6,275 nt of DNA. It comes from Frankiales bacterium (lineage in GTDB: Bacteria; Actinomycetota; Actinomycetes; Mycobacteriales; Jatrophihabitantaceae). Made by a program: the position numbers and the translations under genes. The DNA is taken from assembly GCA_025963265.1 (NCBI GenBank), contig JAOPUY010000601.1:1-6275 (forward strand), written 5' to 3'. Positions 1-5,609 of the stretch are shown one piece after another. Numbering within the stretch: the first letter of the stretch is position 1; the number at the start of each line of letters is the position of its first letter. The notes under the pieces were generated by a model. It saw only the letters and a program-made list of their open reading frames with translations, was not told where the DNA came from and did not search any database.

Positions 1-89
1 TGGCGCTCGAACGTGCGGCGAGCCTCGGCGTCGATCTCGTCCCAGGCCTCAGCCGAGATAGGCGCAAGCTCGCGGTGCAGGTTGTTCAT
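1..89 (-). CDS. Encapsulin shell protein (family 1, linocin M18-like), N-terminal fragment
   Basis: Only the first 29 codons are in the window; the gene runs off the left edge. The translation starts MNNLHRELAPIS and continues with AWDEIDAEARRTFER. This is the usual N-terminal helix of actinobacterial family 1 encapsulins (pattern MNNLxRELAPI...AWxxIExEARRTF), which lines the inner surface of the shell and forms part of the cargo-binding site. Encapsulins have an HK97-like fold and self-assemble into icosahedral nanocompartments. The start codon overlaps the TGA of the DyP peroxidase gene as ATGA (86-89), and GAGGAG lies 6 nt upstream (96-101), so this start is well supported and translation is probably coupled to the cargo gene. 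The adjacent peroxidase carries the matching targeting peptide, which independently supports the call. Confidence 0.93.
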   Translation of the reverse strand, partial: MNNLHRELAPISAEAWDEIDAEARRTFER

Positions 90-1153
90 CTGTCGCTCCT
101 CTTCAGACTGCCGACGCCGAGTGAACCCGGCTGATCAGGTGGTGCGATGCGGTCCGGCTCGGGTTGCGCCGGCGGGACGGCGCTTTCGGACGGCCCAGTC
201 TGGTCGCCCGACGGCGGGTCTTCGAGGAAGTCCGCCGTCGGCGCGAAGAACAGACAGCCGGTCACGGCGACCGAGAAATCCAGGATGCGGTCGTAGTTAC
301 CGGGCGGGTCGCCGATGAACATGTTGCGCAGCATCCGCTCGGTGACCTCAGGCGAGCTCGAGTAGGCCAGGTAGTAGGTGCCGAACTCGGCCGCGCCGAC
401 CGCGCCGAAGGGCATGTTGTCCCGCACGATCTGCAGCTCGTTGCCCGACTCGTCGGTGATCGTGTTCAACGCGACGTGCGAGTTAGCCGGCTTCGCCTCG
501 TCGGAAAGCTCCACGTTGGACAGCTTCCGCCGGCCGATCACCAGCTCCTGGTCGCCGTCCGGCAACGCGTTCCAGGCGGAGAGGTCGTGCAAGTACTTTT
601 GGACCGTGACGTAGCTGCCGCCCGCGTAGGCCGGGTCCTCGGCGCCGACCGTGACCGCGGTGGCGGCCGCCGAGCCGACCGGGTTCTCGGTGCCGTCGAC
701 GAAGCCGAGCAGGTCGCGCTCATCGAAGTACTTGAAGCCGTGCACCTCATCGACGACGGTCACCACGTCGCGCAACCGGTCCATGATCAACCCGGCCAGC
801 TCGAAGCACAGGTCCAATTGCGCCGCGCGGAGGTGGAAGAGCAGATCCCCCGGGGTGGCCGGCGCGTGGTGCGTGTCGCCGGTCAACTCGACGAAGGGGT
901 GCAACCCGGCCGGCGGCGGGACCGAGTAGAGCCGGCTCCACACGGCCGCACCCACCCCGGCCACGCAGGCCAACCCGGCGTCCGGCACCCGGAAGCTCAC
1001 CGTGCGTTGCAGCCCCGACAGGTCGGCGAGCAGGTCGAGCACGACTTGCGGGTCGGCATCCTCATTCAGCGTCGCGACCAGGAAAATGGCCGATCTGCTC
1101 AACGGCGTGAGGACGCCTTGGGGCTCGGCGGGCACCGAGAACTGCGCCGTCAT
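86..1153 (-). CDS. dypB: B-type dye-decolorizing peroxidase, encapsulin cargo
   Basis: Haem peroxidase of 355 aa that uses H2O2 to oxidise organic substrates; encapsulated DyPs are linked to oxidative-stress defence. The family GXXDG motif is GFVDG with catalytic Asp153. The proximal haem ligand is His226 (NSHVALN), and Arg244 and Asn246 lie in IVRDNMPFG. These positions coincide with those I recall for Rhodococcus jostii RHA1 DypB (D153, H226, R244, N246). After the fold ends near residue 310 comes a Pro/acidic linker (about 311-341), then the encapsulin targeting peptide GSLGVGSLKR (343-352). No signal peptide is visible, which fits a cytoplasmic cargo. The ATG at 1153 has GGGAGG 6 nt upstream (1160-1165). 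The TGA overlaps the encapsulin ATG by 4 bp, so the two form one operon. No convincing promoter is visible in the 132 bp upstream. Confidence 0.96.
   Translation of the reverse strand: MTAQFSVPAEPQGVLTPLSRSAIFLVATLNEDADPQVVLDLLADLSGLQRTVSFRVPDAGLACVAGVGAAVWSRLYSVPPPAGLHPFVELTGDTHHAPATPGDLLFHLRAAQLDLCFELAGLIMDRLRDVVTVVDEVHGFKYFDERDLLGFVDGTENPVGSAAATAVTVGAEDPAYAGGSYVTVQKYLHDLSAWNALPDGDQELVIGRRKLSNVELSDEAKPANSHVALNTITDESGNELQIVRDNMPFGAVGAAEFGTYYLAYSSSPEVTERMLRNMFIGDPPGNYDRILDFSVAVTGCLFFAPTADFLEDPPSGDQTGPSESAVPPAQPEPDRIAPPDQPGSLGVGSLKRSDR
96..101 (-). promoter_or_regulatory. Ribosome binding site of the encapsulin gene, inside the peroxidase coding sequence
   Basis: GAGGAG on the minus strand lies 6 nt before the encapsulin ATG and within the last codons of the peroxidase gene. 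Together with the ATGA overlap it allows both coupled and independent initiation, which suits a shell protein needed in large excess over cargo. The role in stoichiometry is inference. Confidence 0.75.
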
Positions 1154-1196
1154 CGCCCGCCTCCCACGTGTCTGTTCGGCTCGTCCCCCGACCTAG

Positions 1197-1227
1197 AGTC
1201 CGGGGAGCCGGGGGCCGGCGCCGGACT
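1197..1227 (-). terminator. Possible stem-loop terminator between the 64-aa gene and the peroxidase gene
   Basis: Inverted arms AGTCCGG/CCGGACT (1197-1203 and 1221-1227) enclose a second small hairpin (GCCGG-CCC-CCGGC type). The structure lies 59 nt beyond the stop of the 64-aa gene and about 45 nt ahead of the peroxidase start. There is no U tract, which is common for actinobacterial terminators but makes the call weak. It could instead be a 5'-leader hairpin of the peroxidase-encapsulin mRNA. Confidence 0.35.
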
Positions 1228-1285
1228 GGTCTGGATTGCCGTCGTTGATCGTATCCTCAGGCGGCGGAGCAGTCTCCGGAACGGC

Positions 1286-1480
1286 TCAGTCGTCGTCCCA
1301 AGCCGCGTCTTCCTGGTCGTAGCGGCGCTCGCGCGCCGCGATCGTCTCCAGCGCGTGGGCGGCCTCGTCCTCGGTCTTGAACGGACCGATCCGGTTCTTG
1401 CTCCCACAGCCCTCAAACGGCTCTACCGTGTGGTGATCCTCGCAGTACCAAAAGGTGCCGTGCAGGTCCTTCGTGCTCAT
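1286..1480 (-). CDS. Conserved small actinobacterial protein, 64 aa, function unknown
   Basis: The protein has an N-terminal WYCEDHHTVEPFEGCG stretch with Cys13, His16, His17 and Cys25, then NRIGPFKTEDEAAHALE, and an acidic tail ending in WDDD. The 'aromatic-Y-C-x-x-HH-x-VE ... GC ... R-hydrophobic-GP-aromatic-x-T-x-x-EA-x-x-AL' layout is one I recall from short uncharacterised actinobacterial proteins. The GPFKTEDEAAHAL part resembles a SPOR-like half repeat. The Cys/His cluster could bind a metal, but that is inference. The best Shine-Dalgarno (GGAGG, 1497-1501) is 16 nt from the ATG, unusually far; see the separate entry on this start region. It follows the 70-aa gene by 21 nt, so the two are probably co-transcribed. 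Confidence 0.75.
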   Translation of the reverse strand: MSTKDLHGTFWYCEDHHTVEPFEGCGSKNRIGPFKTEDEAAHALETIAARERRYDQEDAAWDDD

Positions 1481-1509
1481 CTCGTACTCACTTTGTCCTC
1501 CTCAGGAGG
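1477..1509 (-). promoter_or_regulatory. Unusual initiation region of the 64-aa gene: hairpin-held SD and a 4-codon mini-ORF
   Basis: Read on the minus strand, CCTCC (1509-1505), TGA (1504-1502) and GGAGG (1501-1497) form a 5-bp hairpin. Its loop is exactly the stop codon of the 70-aa gene and its 3' arm is the only good Shine-Dalgarno. Five nt after that SD comes a GTG (1491-1489) that opens the frame GTG AGT ACG AGA TGA. Its stop overlaps the ATG of the 64-aa gene (1480-1478) as ATGA. The mini-ORF start and the real start look like an 11-bp tandem duplication (GTGAGTACGAG followed by ATGAGCACGAA). A ribosome ending on the upstream gene would melt the hairpin, and reinitiation at the overlapping ATG is possible. 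The functional reading is inference. Confidence 0.4.
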
Positions 1510-1714
1510 CGCCCACCAGCTCTGGATCGAAGATGGCCAGACAAGTCGAGCACCAGGAAACCTCGAGCTTGGGCCAGCGCGAGTGGTCGAACGGGGTGAT
1601 CCGATCGGCGAACCGGACCGCGCTCGCCCCGCACAGCGACCGCGAGGCCCGTGGGCTCACCCCGACCAGGATGTGCGCTGCGTCGTGCGCCAAGTCGTAC
1701 ACGATTTGTGCCAT
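1502..1714 (-). CDS. Hypothetical small protein, 70 aa, possible zinc-binding cysteines
   Basis: I do not recognise this protein. It begins MAQIVYDLAHDAAHILVG and contains a Cys in SLCGAS (Cys28) and a WCSTC pair (Cys55, Cys58), with His10 and His14 near the N-terminus. A lone Cys-Gly followed by a CxxC near the C-terminus is seen in many short actinobacterial and phage zinc-ribbon-like proteins, so metal binding is plausible but unproven. I chose the ATG at 1714 rather than an in-frame ATG at 1801 because GGGGGAGG (1721-1728) sits 6 nt before it, and the extra 29 residues from 1801 look like read-through of non-coding sequence. It lies 203 bp past the 3' end of rnpB and 21 nt before the 64-aa gene. 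Its TGA forms the loop of a small hairpin. Confidence 0.6.
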   Translation of the reverse strand: MAQIVYDLAHDAAHILVGVSPRASRSLCGASAVRFADRITPFDHSRWPKLEVSWCSTCLAIFDPELVGAS

Positions 1715-1917
1715 GTTGGGCCTCCCCCGTGAGCTCGCTGCTGAGCCCTTAGCCGCCGTGCTGAGCCGGATAAAGCCGGCCCCCGCGACGAACACGCCCA
1801 TCTACCGCCCACTCGGGTACCCATCCGAGGGAGCGGTAACTGTCATGCGCCAGTTTAGGGTTCGCTCGTTAGGCCCCAGTAAACACAGCGCCTGCAACGC
1901 GCGGGGACCCGGGTGGG
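1715..1917. other. Intergenic stretch between rnpB and the 70-aa gene
   Basis: I see no gene here. On the minus strand there is a TAAACT box (1852-1857) that fits the actinobacterial -10 pattern TANNNT, but no recognisable -35 at 16-19 nt. A GCCGG/CCGGC hairpin with a 6-nt loop lies at 1765-1780, and an 8-bp direct repeat GCTGAGCC occurs at 1740 and 1760. The rnpB 3' flank contains a palindromic ACCCGGGT (1907-1914) but no clear terminator with a U tract. Confidence 0.4.
1721..1728 (-). promoter_or_regulatory. Strong ribosome binding site deciding the start of the 70-aa gene
   Basis: GGGGGAGG on the minus strand, 6 nt upstream of the ATG at 1714. No comparable purine tract precedes the longer in-frame ATG at 1801, so this site decides the gene start. 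Confidence 0.7.
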
Positions 1918-2337
1918 GCGGCGGACGAGTCGACAACGTAAGCCGGGTCCTGTCTGAGGGCGTCAGCCCTCAGTGGCGGCCATCCATCTCGACCTGCCGT
2001 CGCCGACAGGTTCTAGCGGTCTACCCGCAAGCTCGGGCGAGCAGCCCTCGAGCGCTTGCGTGGGACCACGGCAAGCCGCGCTCCCGTCTTGACCTAGCTC
2101 CGGAAGGGGTTTACCTAGCCGTCCCGGTCACCCGAGACGCTGGTGGTCTCTTACACCACCGTTTCACCCTTACCGCGAACCGCCAGCAAGCCGGCAGCCA
2201 CGGCGGTCTGTTTTCTGTGGCACTTTCCCGCGGGTCACCCCGGGTTGCCGTTAGCAACCATCCTGCTCTGTGGAGCCCGGACTTTCCTCGGCAATCGGTG
2301 AAGATTGACGCGGCCGCCCGGTCGGCTCGTCCGCCGC
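1918..2337 (-). ncRNA. rnpB: RNase P RNA, bacterial class A
   Basis: Catalytic RNA subunit of RNase P, which matures the 5' ends of tRNAs. The transcript reads from about 2337 down to about 1918 (about 420 nt, normal for the class). Near the 5' end is the universally conserved GAGGAAAGTCCGGGCTCC (complement of 2272-2289), which forms P4 5' and J3/4. Near the 3' end are GAGATGGATGGCCGCC and ACAGGACCCGGCTTAC, the conserved regions forming the other side of P4 and the CCA-contacting zone. The ends pair as helix P1: GCGGCGGACGAG (5', 2337-2326) with CTCGTCCGCCGC (3', 1929-1918), a perfect 12-bp match that sets the ends given here. A CTGAGGGC-TGAC-GCCCTCAG hairpin just before the 3' conserved block is a P18-like stem. 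The exact mature ends may differ by a few nucleotides. Confidence 0.97.
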
Positions 2338-2380
2338 AGCGCTGACCCTACCGTGAGCCGGAGCCCGACGGGTCAGCGCT
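2338..2380 (-). terminator. 11-bp inverted repeat after the RNase HI-phosphatase gene, possible terminator
   Basis: AGCGCTGACCC (2338-2348) and GGGTCAGCGCT (2370-2380) are perfect 11-bp inverted arms with a 21-nt loop. The first transcribed base is the last A of the TGA stop codon (2382-2380), and the hairpin ends one nucleotide before the inferred 5' end of rnpB. Placement right after a stop codon suggests an intrinsic terminator of the U-less actinobacterial kind. A processing stem in a joint transcript or an operator for rnpB are alternatives. Confidence 0.5.
2345..2350 (-). promoter_or_regulatory. Candidate -10 box for rnpB
   Basis: TAGGGT on the minus strand fits the actinobacterial TANNNT -10 pattern and lies 7 nt before the RNase P RNA 5' end inferred from P1 pairing, the distance expected for a -10 box and +1. 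No good TTGACN -35 is present at 16-18 nt; the nearest, CTGACC, is about 20 nt away. The box partly overlaps the second arm of the neighbouring inverted repeat. Confidence 0.4.
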
Positions 2381-3603
2381 CAATCCGGCAAGTGCGCGGA
2401 GTCGTTGAACGAGCGCAGCAGCACCGGCCCATCATCGAAGTAGTCGATGACCGAGATCGAGGCCGGCGCCAGGAACATCCGGTGCAGCGCGGCCGGCGGA
2501 GCGTCCAGGGCCAGCCGCACCAGGACCTTGACCGGTGAGACGTGGGTGACCACGACGACGCTCTGACCAGCCCGCTCGGTCAGCAGCCGATCGCGCGCGC
2601 CCGCGACCCTGCTCGTCACCGCGGCGAAGGACTCACCGCACGGCGTCGCGACCGCCGGATCGTCCAACCAGGCCTGCAATTGCTCGGGCCATTTCTGGGC
2701 GACCTCGGCGAAGGTGGCGCCGTCCCAATCGCCGAAGTCAGTCTCCACGAAATCAGGCGCCAGTTGGGCCGAGGGCAGCCCCAGCCGGTCGGTGACCGCC
2801 GCGGCGGTGTCCCGAGTCCGGCGCAGCGGCGAGCTGTAGACCGCGTCGATGGGGCCGAGTCGAGCTATCCGCTGCGCCGCGAGCCGCGCCTGCTCGAGGC
2901 CGAGCTCGGTGAGCGCCGGGTCCGATCGGCCGGCGAATCGCTTGGCCAGCGTGTGCTCGGTGACCCCGTGGCGGAGCAGGATCAACCGGGTGGGGGTGCT
3001 GTCCGGCGGCACCCAGGCCGTCTGCGGGGAGGGCGACTCGGGTCGCCGCGACGATTGCCGGGCCGGCTCCTGAGACGGCTGTGGAGACGGCGCCCGGGCC
3101 GCCTGCTCGCTCCAGAGCGTCTGGGGCTCGAGCTCGCTCGCCAGCGCCGCCGGGGCCTCGAACTGGCTCGGCCCGGCGGTGCGGCTCGGCCGGTTCATGC
3201 CCGCGTCCATCGCCTCGTTGGCCAGTCGATCGGCGTGCTTGTTCTGCGCCCGCGGGATCCAGTTGAAGCTGATCTCGGCGAAGCCGGCGCGGAGCTCGGA
3301 CGCGCGTCGGGCCAGCGGCCGCATCGCCGGGTGCTTGACCTGCCAACGTCCAGACATCTGCTCGACGACGAGTTTGGAGTCCATCCGGACGGTGACCCGA
3401 TCGGCCTGCAGCTCGGCGGCCGCTTCCAGACCGGCGATCAGCCCCCGGTACTCGGCGACGTTGTTGGTCTGGATTCCCAGGAACTCCTTGCGCTCGGCGA
3501 GCACCGCCCCGGTGCCGGCCTCGAGCACCACCGCGCCGTAGCCAGCCGGTCCCGGGTTGCCCCGCGAACCGCCGTCGGCCTCGACGATGACCTCCAGCGT
3601 CAC
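2380..3603 (-). CDS. Bifunctional RNase HI / histidine-phosphatase (CobC-like) fusion protein
   Basis: Residues 1-133 form an RNase HI domain, which cleaves RNA in RNA:DNA hybrids. All four metal-binding acids are present: Asp10 (EADGGSRGNPG), Glu51 (NNVAEYRG), Asp75 (RMDSKLV) and Asp125 (NKHADRLAN). After a low-complexity Pro/Ser/Gln linker (about 134-203) comes a histidine-phosphatase domain (about 205-400) with LLRHG (Arg211, catalytic His212), SSPLRRT, Glu287 (VETDFGDWDG) and His354 (VVTHVSP). The 407-aa two-domain layout is that of actinobacterial homologues such as Rv2228c, where the second domain acts as acid phosphatase or alpha-ribazole phosphatase in cobalamin synthesis; the substrate here is not determined. 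The start is GTG at 3603; the preceding gene's TGA overlaps it as GTGA (3600-3603) and there is no strong SD, so translation is probably coupled to the zinc-ribbon gene. Confidence 0.95.
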   Translation of the reverse strand: MTLEVIVEADGGSRGNPGPAGYGAVVLEAGTGAVLAERKEFLGIQTNNVAEYRGLIAGLEAAAELQADRVTVRMDSKLVVEQMSGRWQVKHPAMRPLARRASELRAGFAEISFNWIPRAQNKHADRLANEAMDAGMNRPSRTAGPSQFEAPAALASELEPQTLWSEQAARAPSPQPSQEPARQSSRRPESPSPQTAWVPPDSTPTRLILLRHGVTEHTLAKRFAGRSDPALTELGLEQARLAAQRIARLGPIDAVYSSPLRRTRDTAAAVTDRLGLPSAQLAPDFVETDFGDWDGATFAEVAQKWPEQLQAWLDDPAVATPCGESFAAVTSRVAGARDRLLTERAGQSVVVVTHVSPVKVLVRLALDAPPAALHRMFLAPASISVIDYFDDGPVLLRSFNDSAHLPD

Positions 3604-4340
3604 AGCCCGGACTCGTGCGTTCGCACCAGAATCCGGCGGCAGTTCTCACAGCGCAGCACCTGATCGGGCTTGGCCGCCCGCACGCTCGACAGCTCACTGC
3701 CGGCCAGCTCGAGCCGGCAGCCCTCGCAGCGGCGCTGGCGCAGCATGGCCGCGCCCACCCCGCCGTTGGCTTGCCCGACCTTCTCATACAGCGCCAGCAG
3801 GTCGGGCGTGACGTTGGCCGCGAGGTCGGTTCGCTCGGCTCGCAGCTTCAGCTCGGCGTCATCGAGCTCAGCGAACACCTCGTCCCGAGCGCTTTCGGCG
3901 CGGGCCCGCTCCTCGGCGATCAACCCGGCCTGCGCGGTCAGCTCCTGGGTCGCGGTCTCGGCCAGCTCGCGCCGCTCCATGACTTCCAGCAGCTCGTCTT
4001 CGAGGATGCCTTGGCGGCGGGCCAACGAGGTGACCTCGTGCTGCAGACCGGTGACTTCCTTGGCCGGGACGCCGACCGCCGTCATCCGCGACTGGTCGCG
4101 CTCGGCCCGCTGCCGCACGGTGTCCACGTCAGCCTCGAGCCGTCGTTGCTCGGCCGCGAGGTCGGCCAACTCGGTCTCGGCGTCGACGAGCTTGAGGCGG
4201 ACCTCAGCCGCACGGGCGTCCGCCGCCTCGATCAGCGCTAGCTCCGGCAGGCTTCGCCGTCGGTGCGCAAGCTGGTTGAGGCTGGTGTCGACGGCTTGCA
4301 GGTCGAGCAGCCGGACTTGGACGAACGGGTCTGCGATCAC
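3600..4340 (-). CDS. C4-type zinc-ribbon coiled-coil protein (Rv2229c-like)
   Basis: 246 aa. Residues about 10-170 are a long charged heptad-rich region (many A/E/L/R), predicted to be an antiparallel coiled coil. The C-terminus holds a zinc ribbon with CEGC (Cys205, Cys208) and CENC (Cys231, Cys234). This matches the bacterial family of coiled-coil plus C4 zinc-ribbon proteins, sometimes linked to nucleic acid binding, whose function is not established. Its place between a Nif3-like gene and an RNase HI gene is conserved in actinobacteria as I recall it (Rv2230c-Rv2229c-Rv2228c). The GTG start at 4340 is the only in-frame start giving the family's usual DPFVQVRLLDLQAVD beginning. No strong SD is visible; a purine run (AGAGAG) lies about 12 nt upstream. 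It overlaps the next gene by 4 bp. Confidence 0.9.
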   Translation of the reverse strand: MIADPFVQVRLLDLQAVDTSLNQLAHRRRSLPELALIEAADARAAEVRLKLVDAETELADLAAEQRRLEADVDTVRQRAERDQSRMTAVGVPAKEVTGLQHEVTSLARRQGILEDELLEVMERRELAETATQELTAQAGLIAEERARAESARDEVFAELDDAELKLRAERTDLAANVTPDLLALYEKVGQANGGVGAAMLRQRRCEGCRLELAGSELSSVRAAKPDQVLRCENCRRILVRTHESGL

Positions 4341-4354
4341 GTGTGGAGTTGGCT

Positions 4355-4383
4355 CTCTGGTCGATGCCGGTCAGTGCCGGTCA
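4355..4383. repeat. 10-bp-period direct repeat upstream of the zinc-ribbon gene
   Basis: TGCCGGTCA occurs at 4365-4373 and again at 4375-4383, with a degenerate third unit (CTCTGGTCGA) at 4355-4364. Spacing of one helical turn would place all copies on one face of the DNA, as in a tandem operator. It sits in the 96-bp gap between the Nif3-like gene and the zinc-ribbon gene. The repeat is observed; a regulatory role is only a possibility. Confidence 0.4.
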
Positions 4384-4436
4384 CGGCGCCGCAGCTGGCT
4401 GCCCGGCGCGCGGTTCTCGGGCGAGACGCTTACAGC

Positions 4437-5597
4437 CTAATGGTGCCGGTTGTTGGCGTGCACGGTCCACGGATCGGTGACGACCTGAGAAACCGTGACG
4501 GCCAAGTCCGCCCCGAAGGCCGCCCGCAGCCGGGCGGCCAGCACGTCGAGCCAGGGCGACTCGGTGGCCCAGTGCGCGGCGTCGACCAAGGCCATCGGCG
4601 GGCCGGCGCCCAAGCCGGCGCCGGCGCGCTCGCTCACCGCCTCGGATACCACGTGGTGACGCAGGTCCGCGGTGAGGAAGACGTCGGCGCCGGCCGCGCG
4701 GGCCCGATCCAGGTAGCCGCCGCCCGCGCCGCCGCACACCGCGACGCGCCGAATCGGACGGGCCGGATCCCCGGCCGACCGAAGGCCGCCGACCGTTGGC
4801 GGCAGCCGCTGGGCCGCCAGTTCGGTGAACTCGGCCAAGGTCAGCTGCTCGGGCAGCTCGCCGATCCGTCCCGAACCGGCCGCGGCCGGCAGCCGGGCCT
4901 GCTCGGTGAGCTCGAAGGCGACCTCCTCATAGGGATGGGCCTGGCGCATCGCCGCGATGACCGCGCGGCGCCGGGCCCGCGGCAGGACCATCGACAACCG
5001 GGTCTCGGCCGTTCGGGTCAGCGCGCCGACCTCGCCGAGAAACGGTCGGGCGCCTTTCGCCGGCTGGAACGTGCCGATCCCCTCGACGGTGAAGGTGCAC
5101 TGCTCGTAGTCCCCGATCGCCCCGGCGCCGGCGGCGCTCAGCGCTGCCACCAGCTGATCGAGCTGAGCCGGTGGCACGAAGACGGCGAGGTGGTCCAGTT
5201 CCGGCGCGGGCAGCGCCTCCAACGGGGTCGTCCCGGCTAGCCCGAGCCGCTCGGCCAGCGCCTGCGACACCCCGCCGACCGCGACGTCGGCGTTGGTGTG
5301 GGCCGCGAACTGCGCGATCCCCGCCCGAATCAGCTGGAAGACCATCGCGGTCTTCGGTTCATCGGCCCGGATGCCGTGCACGCCTTTGAGCAGCAACGGA
5401 TGGTGGGTCAGCAGCAGCTGCGCGCCCCCGGCGACGGCCTCGGCGACGGTGTCCGGGACGCAGTCCACGGCCAGCAGGACGTGCTCGATCTGAGCGGTGG
5501 GATCGCCGCAGCCGAGGCCCACCCGATCCCACTCCTCGGCCGTGGCCGGCGGGAACCAGGAATCGAGCATCGCGACGAGGTCGGCAAGGCGTGGCAC
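4437..5597 (-). CDS. Nif3-like dinuclear metal-centre protein (YbgI/Rv2230c family)
   Basis: 386 aa, the long form with a central insert. Predicted metal ligands are in place: His65-His66 (LLLTHHPLLLKG), Asp104 (AHTNADVAVGGV), and His342 and Glu346 (DAAHWATE), matching the known YbgI/Nif3 site. Residues about 130-235 form the PII/CutA-like insert, with its characteristic HPYEEVAFEL (221-230). The C-terminal half has VAVCGGAGGG and GADVFLTADLRHH. Family members form hexameric toroids; they are often labelled GTP cyclohydrolase 1 type 2 homologues, but the true reaction is unsettled. The start is GTG at 5597, giving MPRLADLVAMLDSW, typical for the family. There is no SD, but TAGGTT lies 6 nt upstream, so the mRNA may be leaderless. 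It opens the minus-strand cluster and is divergent from the PLDc_N-type gene. Confidence 0.94.
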   Translation of the reverse strand: MPRLADLVAMLDSWFPPATAEEWDRVGLGCGDPTAQIEHVLLAVDCVPDTVAEAVAGGAQLLLTHHPLLLKGVHGIRADEPKTAMVFQLIRAGIAQFAAHTNADVAVGGVSQALAERLGLAGTTPLEALPAPELDHLAVFVPPAQLDQLVAALSAAGAGAIGDYEQCTFTVEGIGTFQPAKGARPFLGEVGALTRTAETRLSMVLPRARRRAVIAAMRQAHPYEEVAFELTEQARLPAAAGSGRIGELPEQLTLAEFTELAAQRLPPTVGGLRSAGDPARPIRRVAVCGGAGGGYLDRARAAGADVFLTADLRHHVVSEAVSERAGAGLGAGPPMALVDAAHWATESPWLDVLAARLRAAFGADLAVTVSQVVTDPWTVHANNRHH

Positions 5598-5603
5598 AGG
5601 CTG

Positions 5604-5609
5604 AACCTA
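5604..5609 (-). promoter_or_regulatory. Candidate -10 box giving a leaderless mRNA for the Nif3-like gene
   Basis: TAGGTT (minus strand) fits TANNNT and ends 6 nt before the GTG start, so transcription would begin on or next to the start codon. This agrees with the absence of a Shine-Dalgarno. No -35 consensus is seen. Leaderless transcripts with this layout are common in mycobacteria; use here is inference. Confidence 0.4.

Noticed and set aside
1248..1253. TACGAT (minus strand) as the -10 box of the peroxidase-encapsulin operon
   Set aside because: It fits TANNNT but has no -35 partner and would lie about 95 nt from the start codon; such matches are expected by chance, so it is not listed as a feature.
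164..1732. 522-aa open frame on the plus strand opposite the peroxidase and small genes
   Set aside because: It is antisense to a well-supported peroxidase with all catalytic residues, is Arg/Gly/Val-rich without recognisable motifs, and runs across several genes; this is typical frame shadowing in GC-rich DNA.
1502..1801. Longer 99-aa version of the small gene starting at 1801
   Set aside because: The ATG at 1801 lacks an SD, whereas the ATG at 1714 has GGGGGAGG at 6 nt; the extra residues look non-coding.
1872..1919. GCCCCA/TGGGGC arms as an rnpB terminator
   Set aside because: Only 6 bp with a loop of about 35 nt and no U tract; not convincing.
1455..2345. 296-aa open frame on the plus strand across rnpB
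   Set aside because: It crosses the RNase P RNA gene and the opposite-strand small gene; the apparent protein simply translates structured RNA sequence in antisense.
2542..3663. 373-aa open frame on the plus strand opposite the RNase HI-phosphatase gene
   Set aside because: Low-complexity Arg/Gly/Leu composition, no domain, and complete overlap with a clear two-domain enzyme.
4263..5240. 325-aa open frame on the plus strand opposite the Nif3-like gene
   Set aside because: Antisense to a gene with intact metal ligands; its composition is that of a GC shadow (G/R/Q/A-rich).
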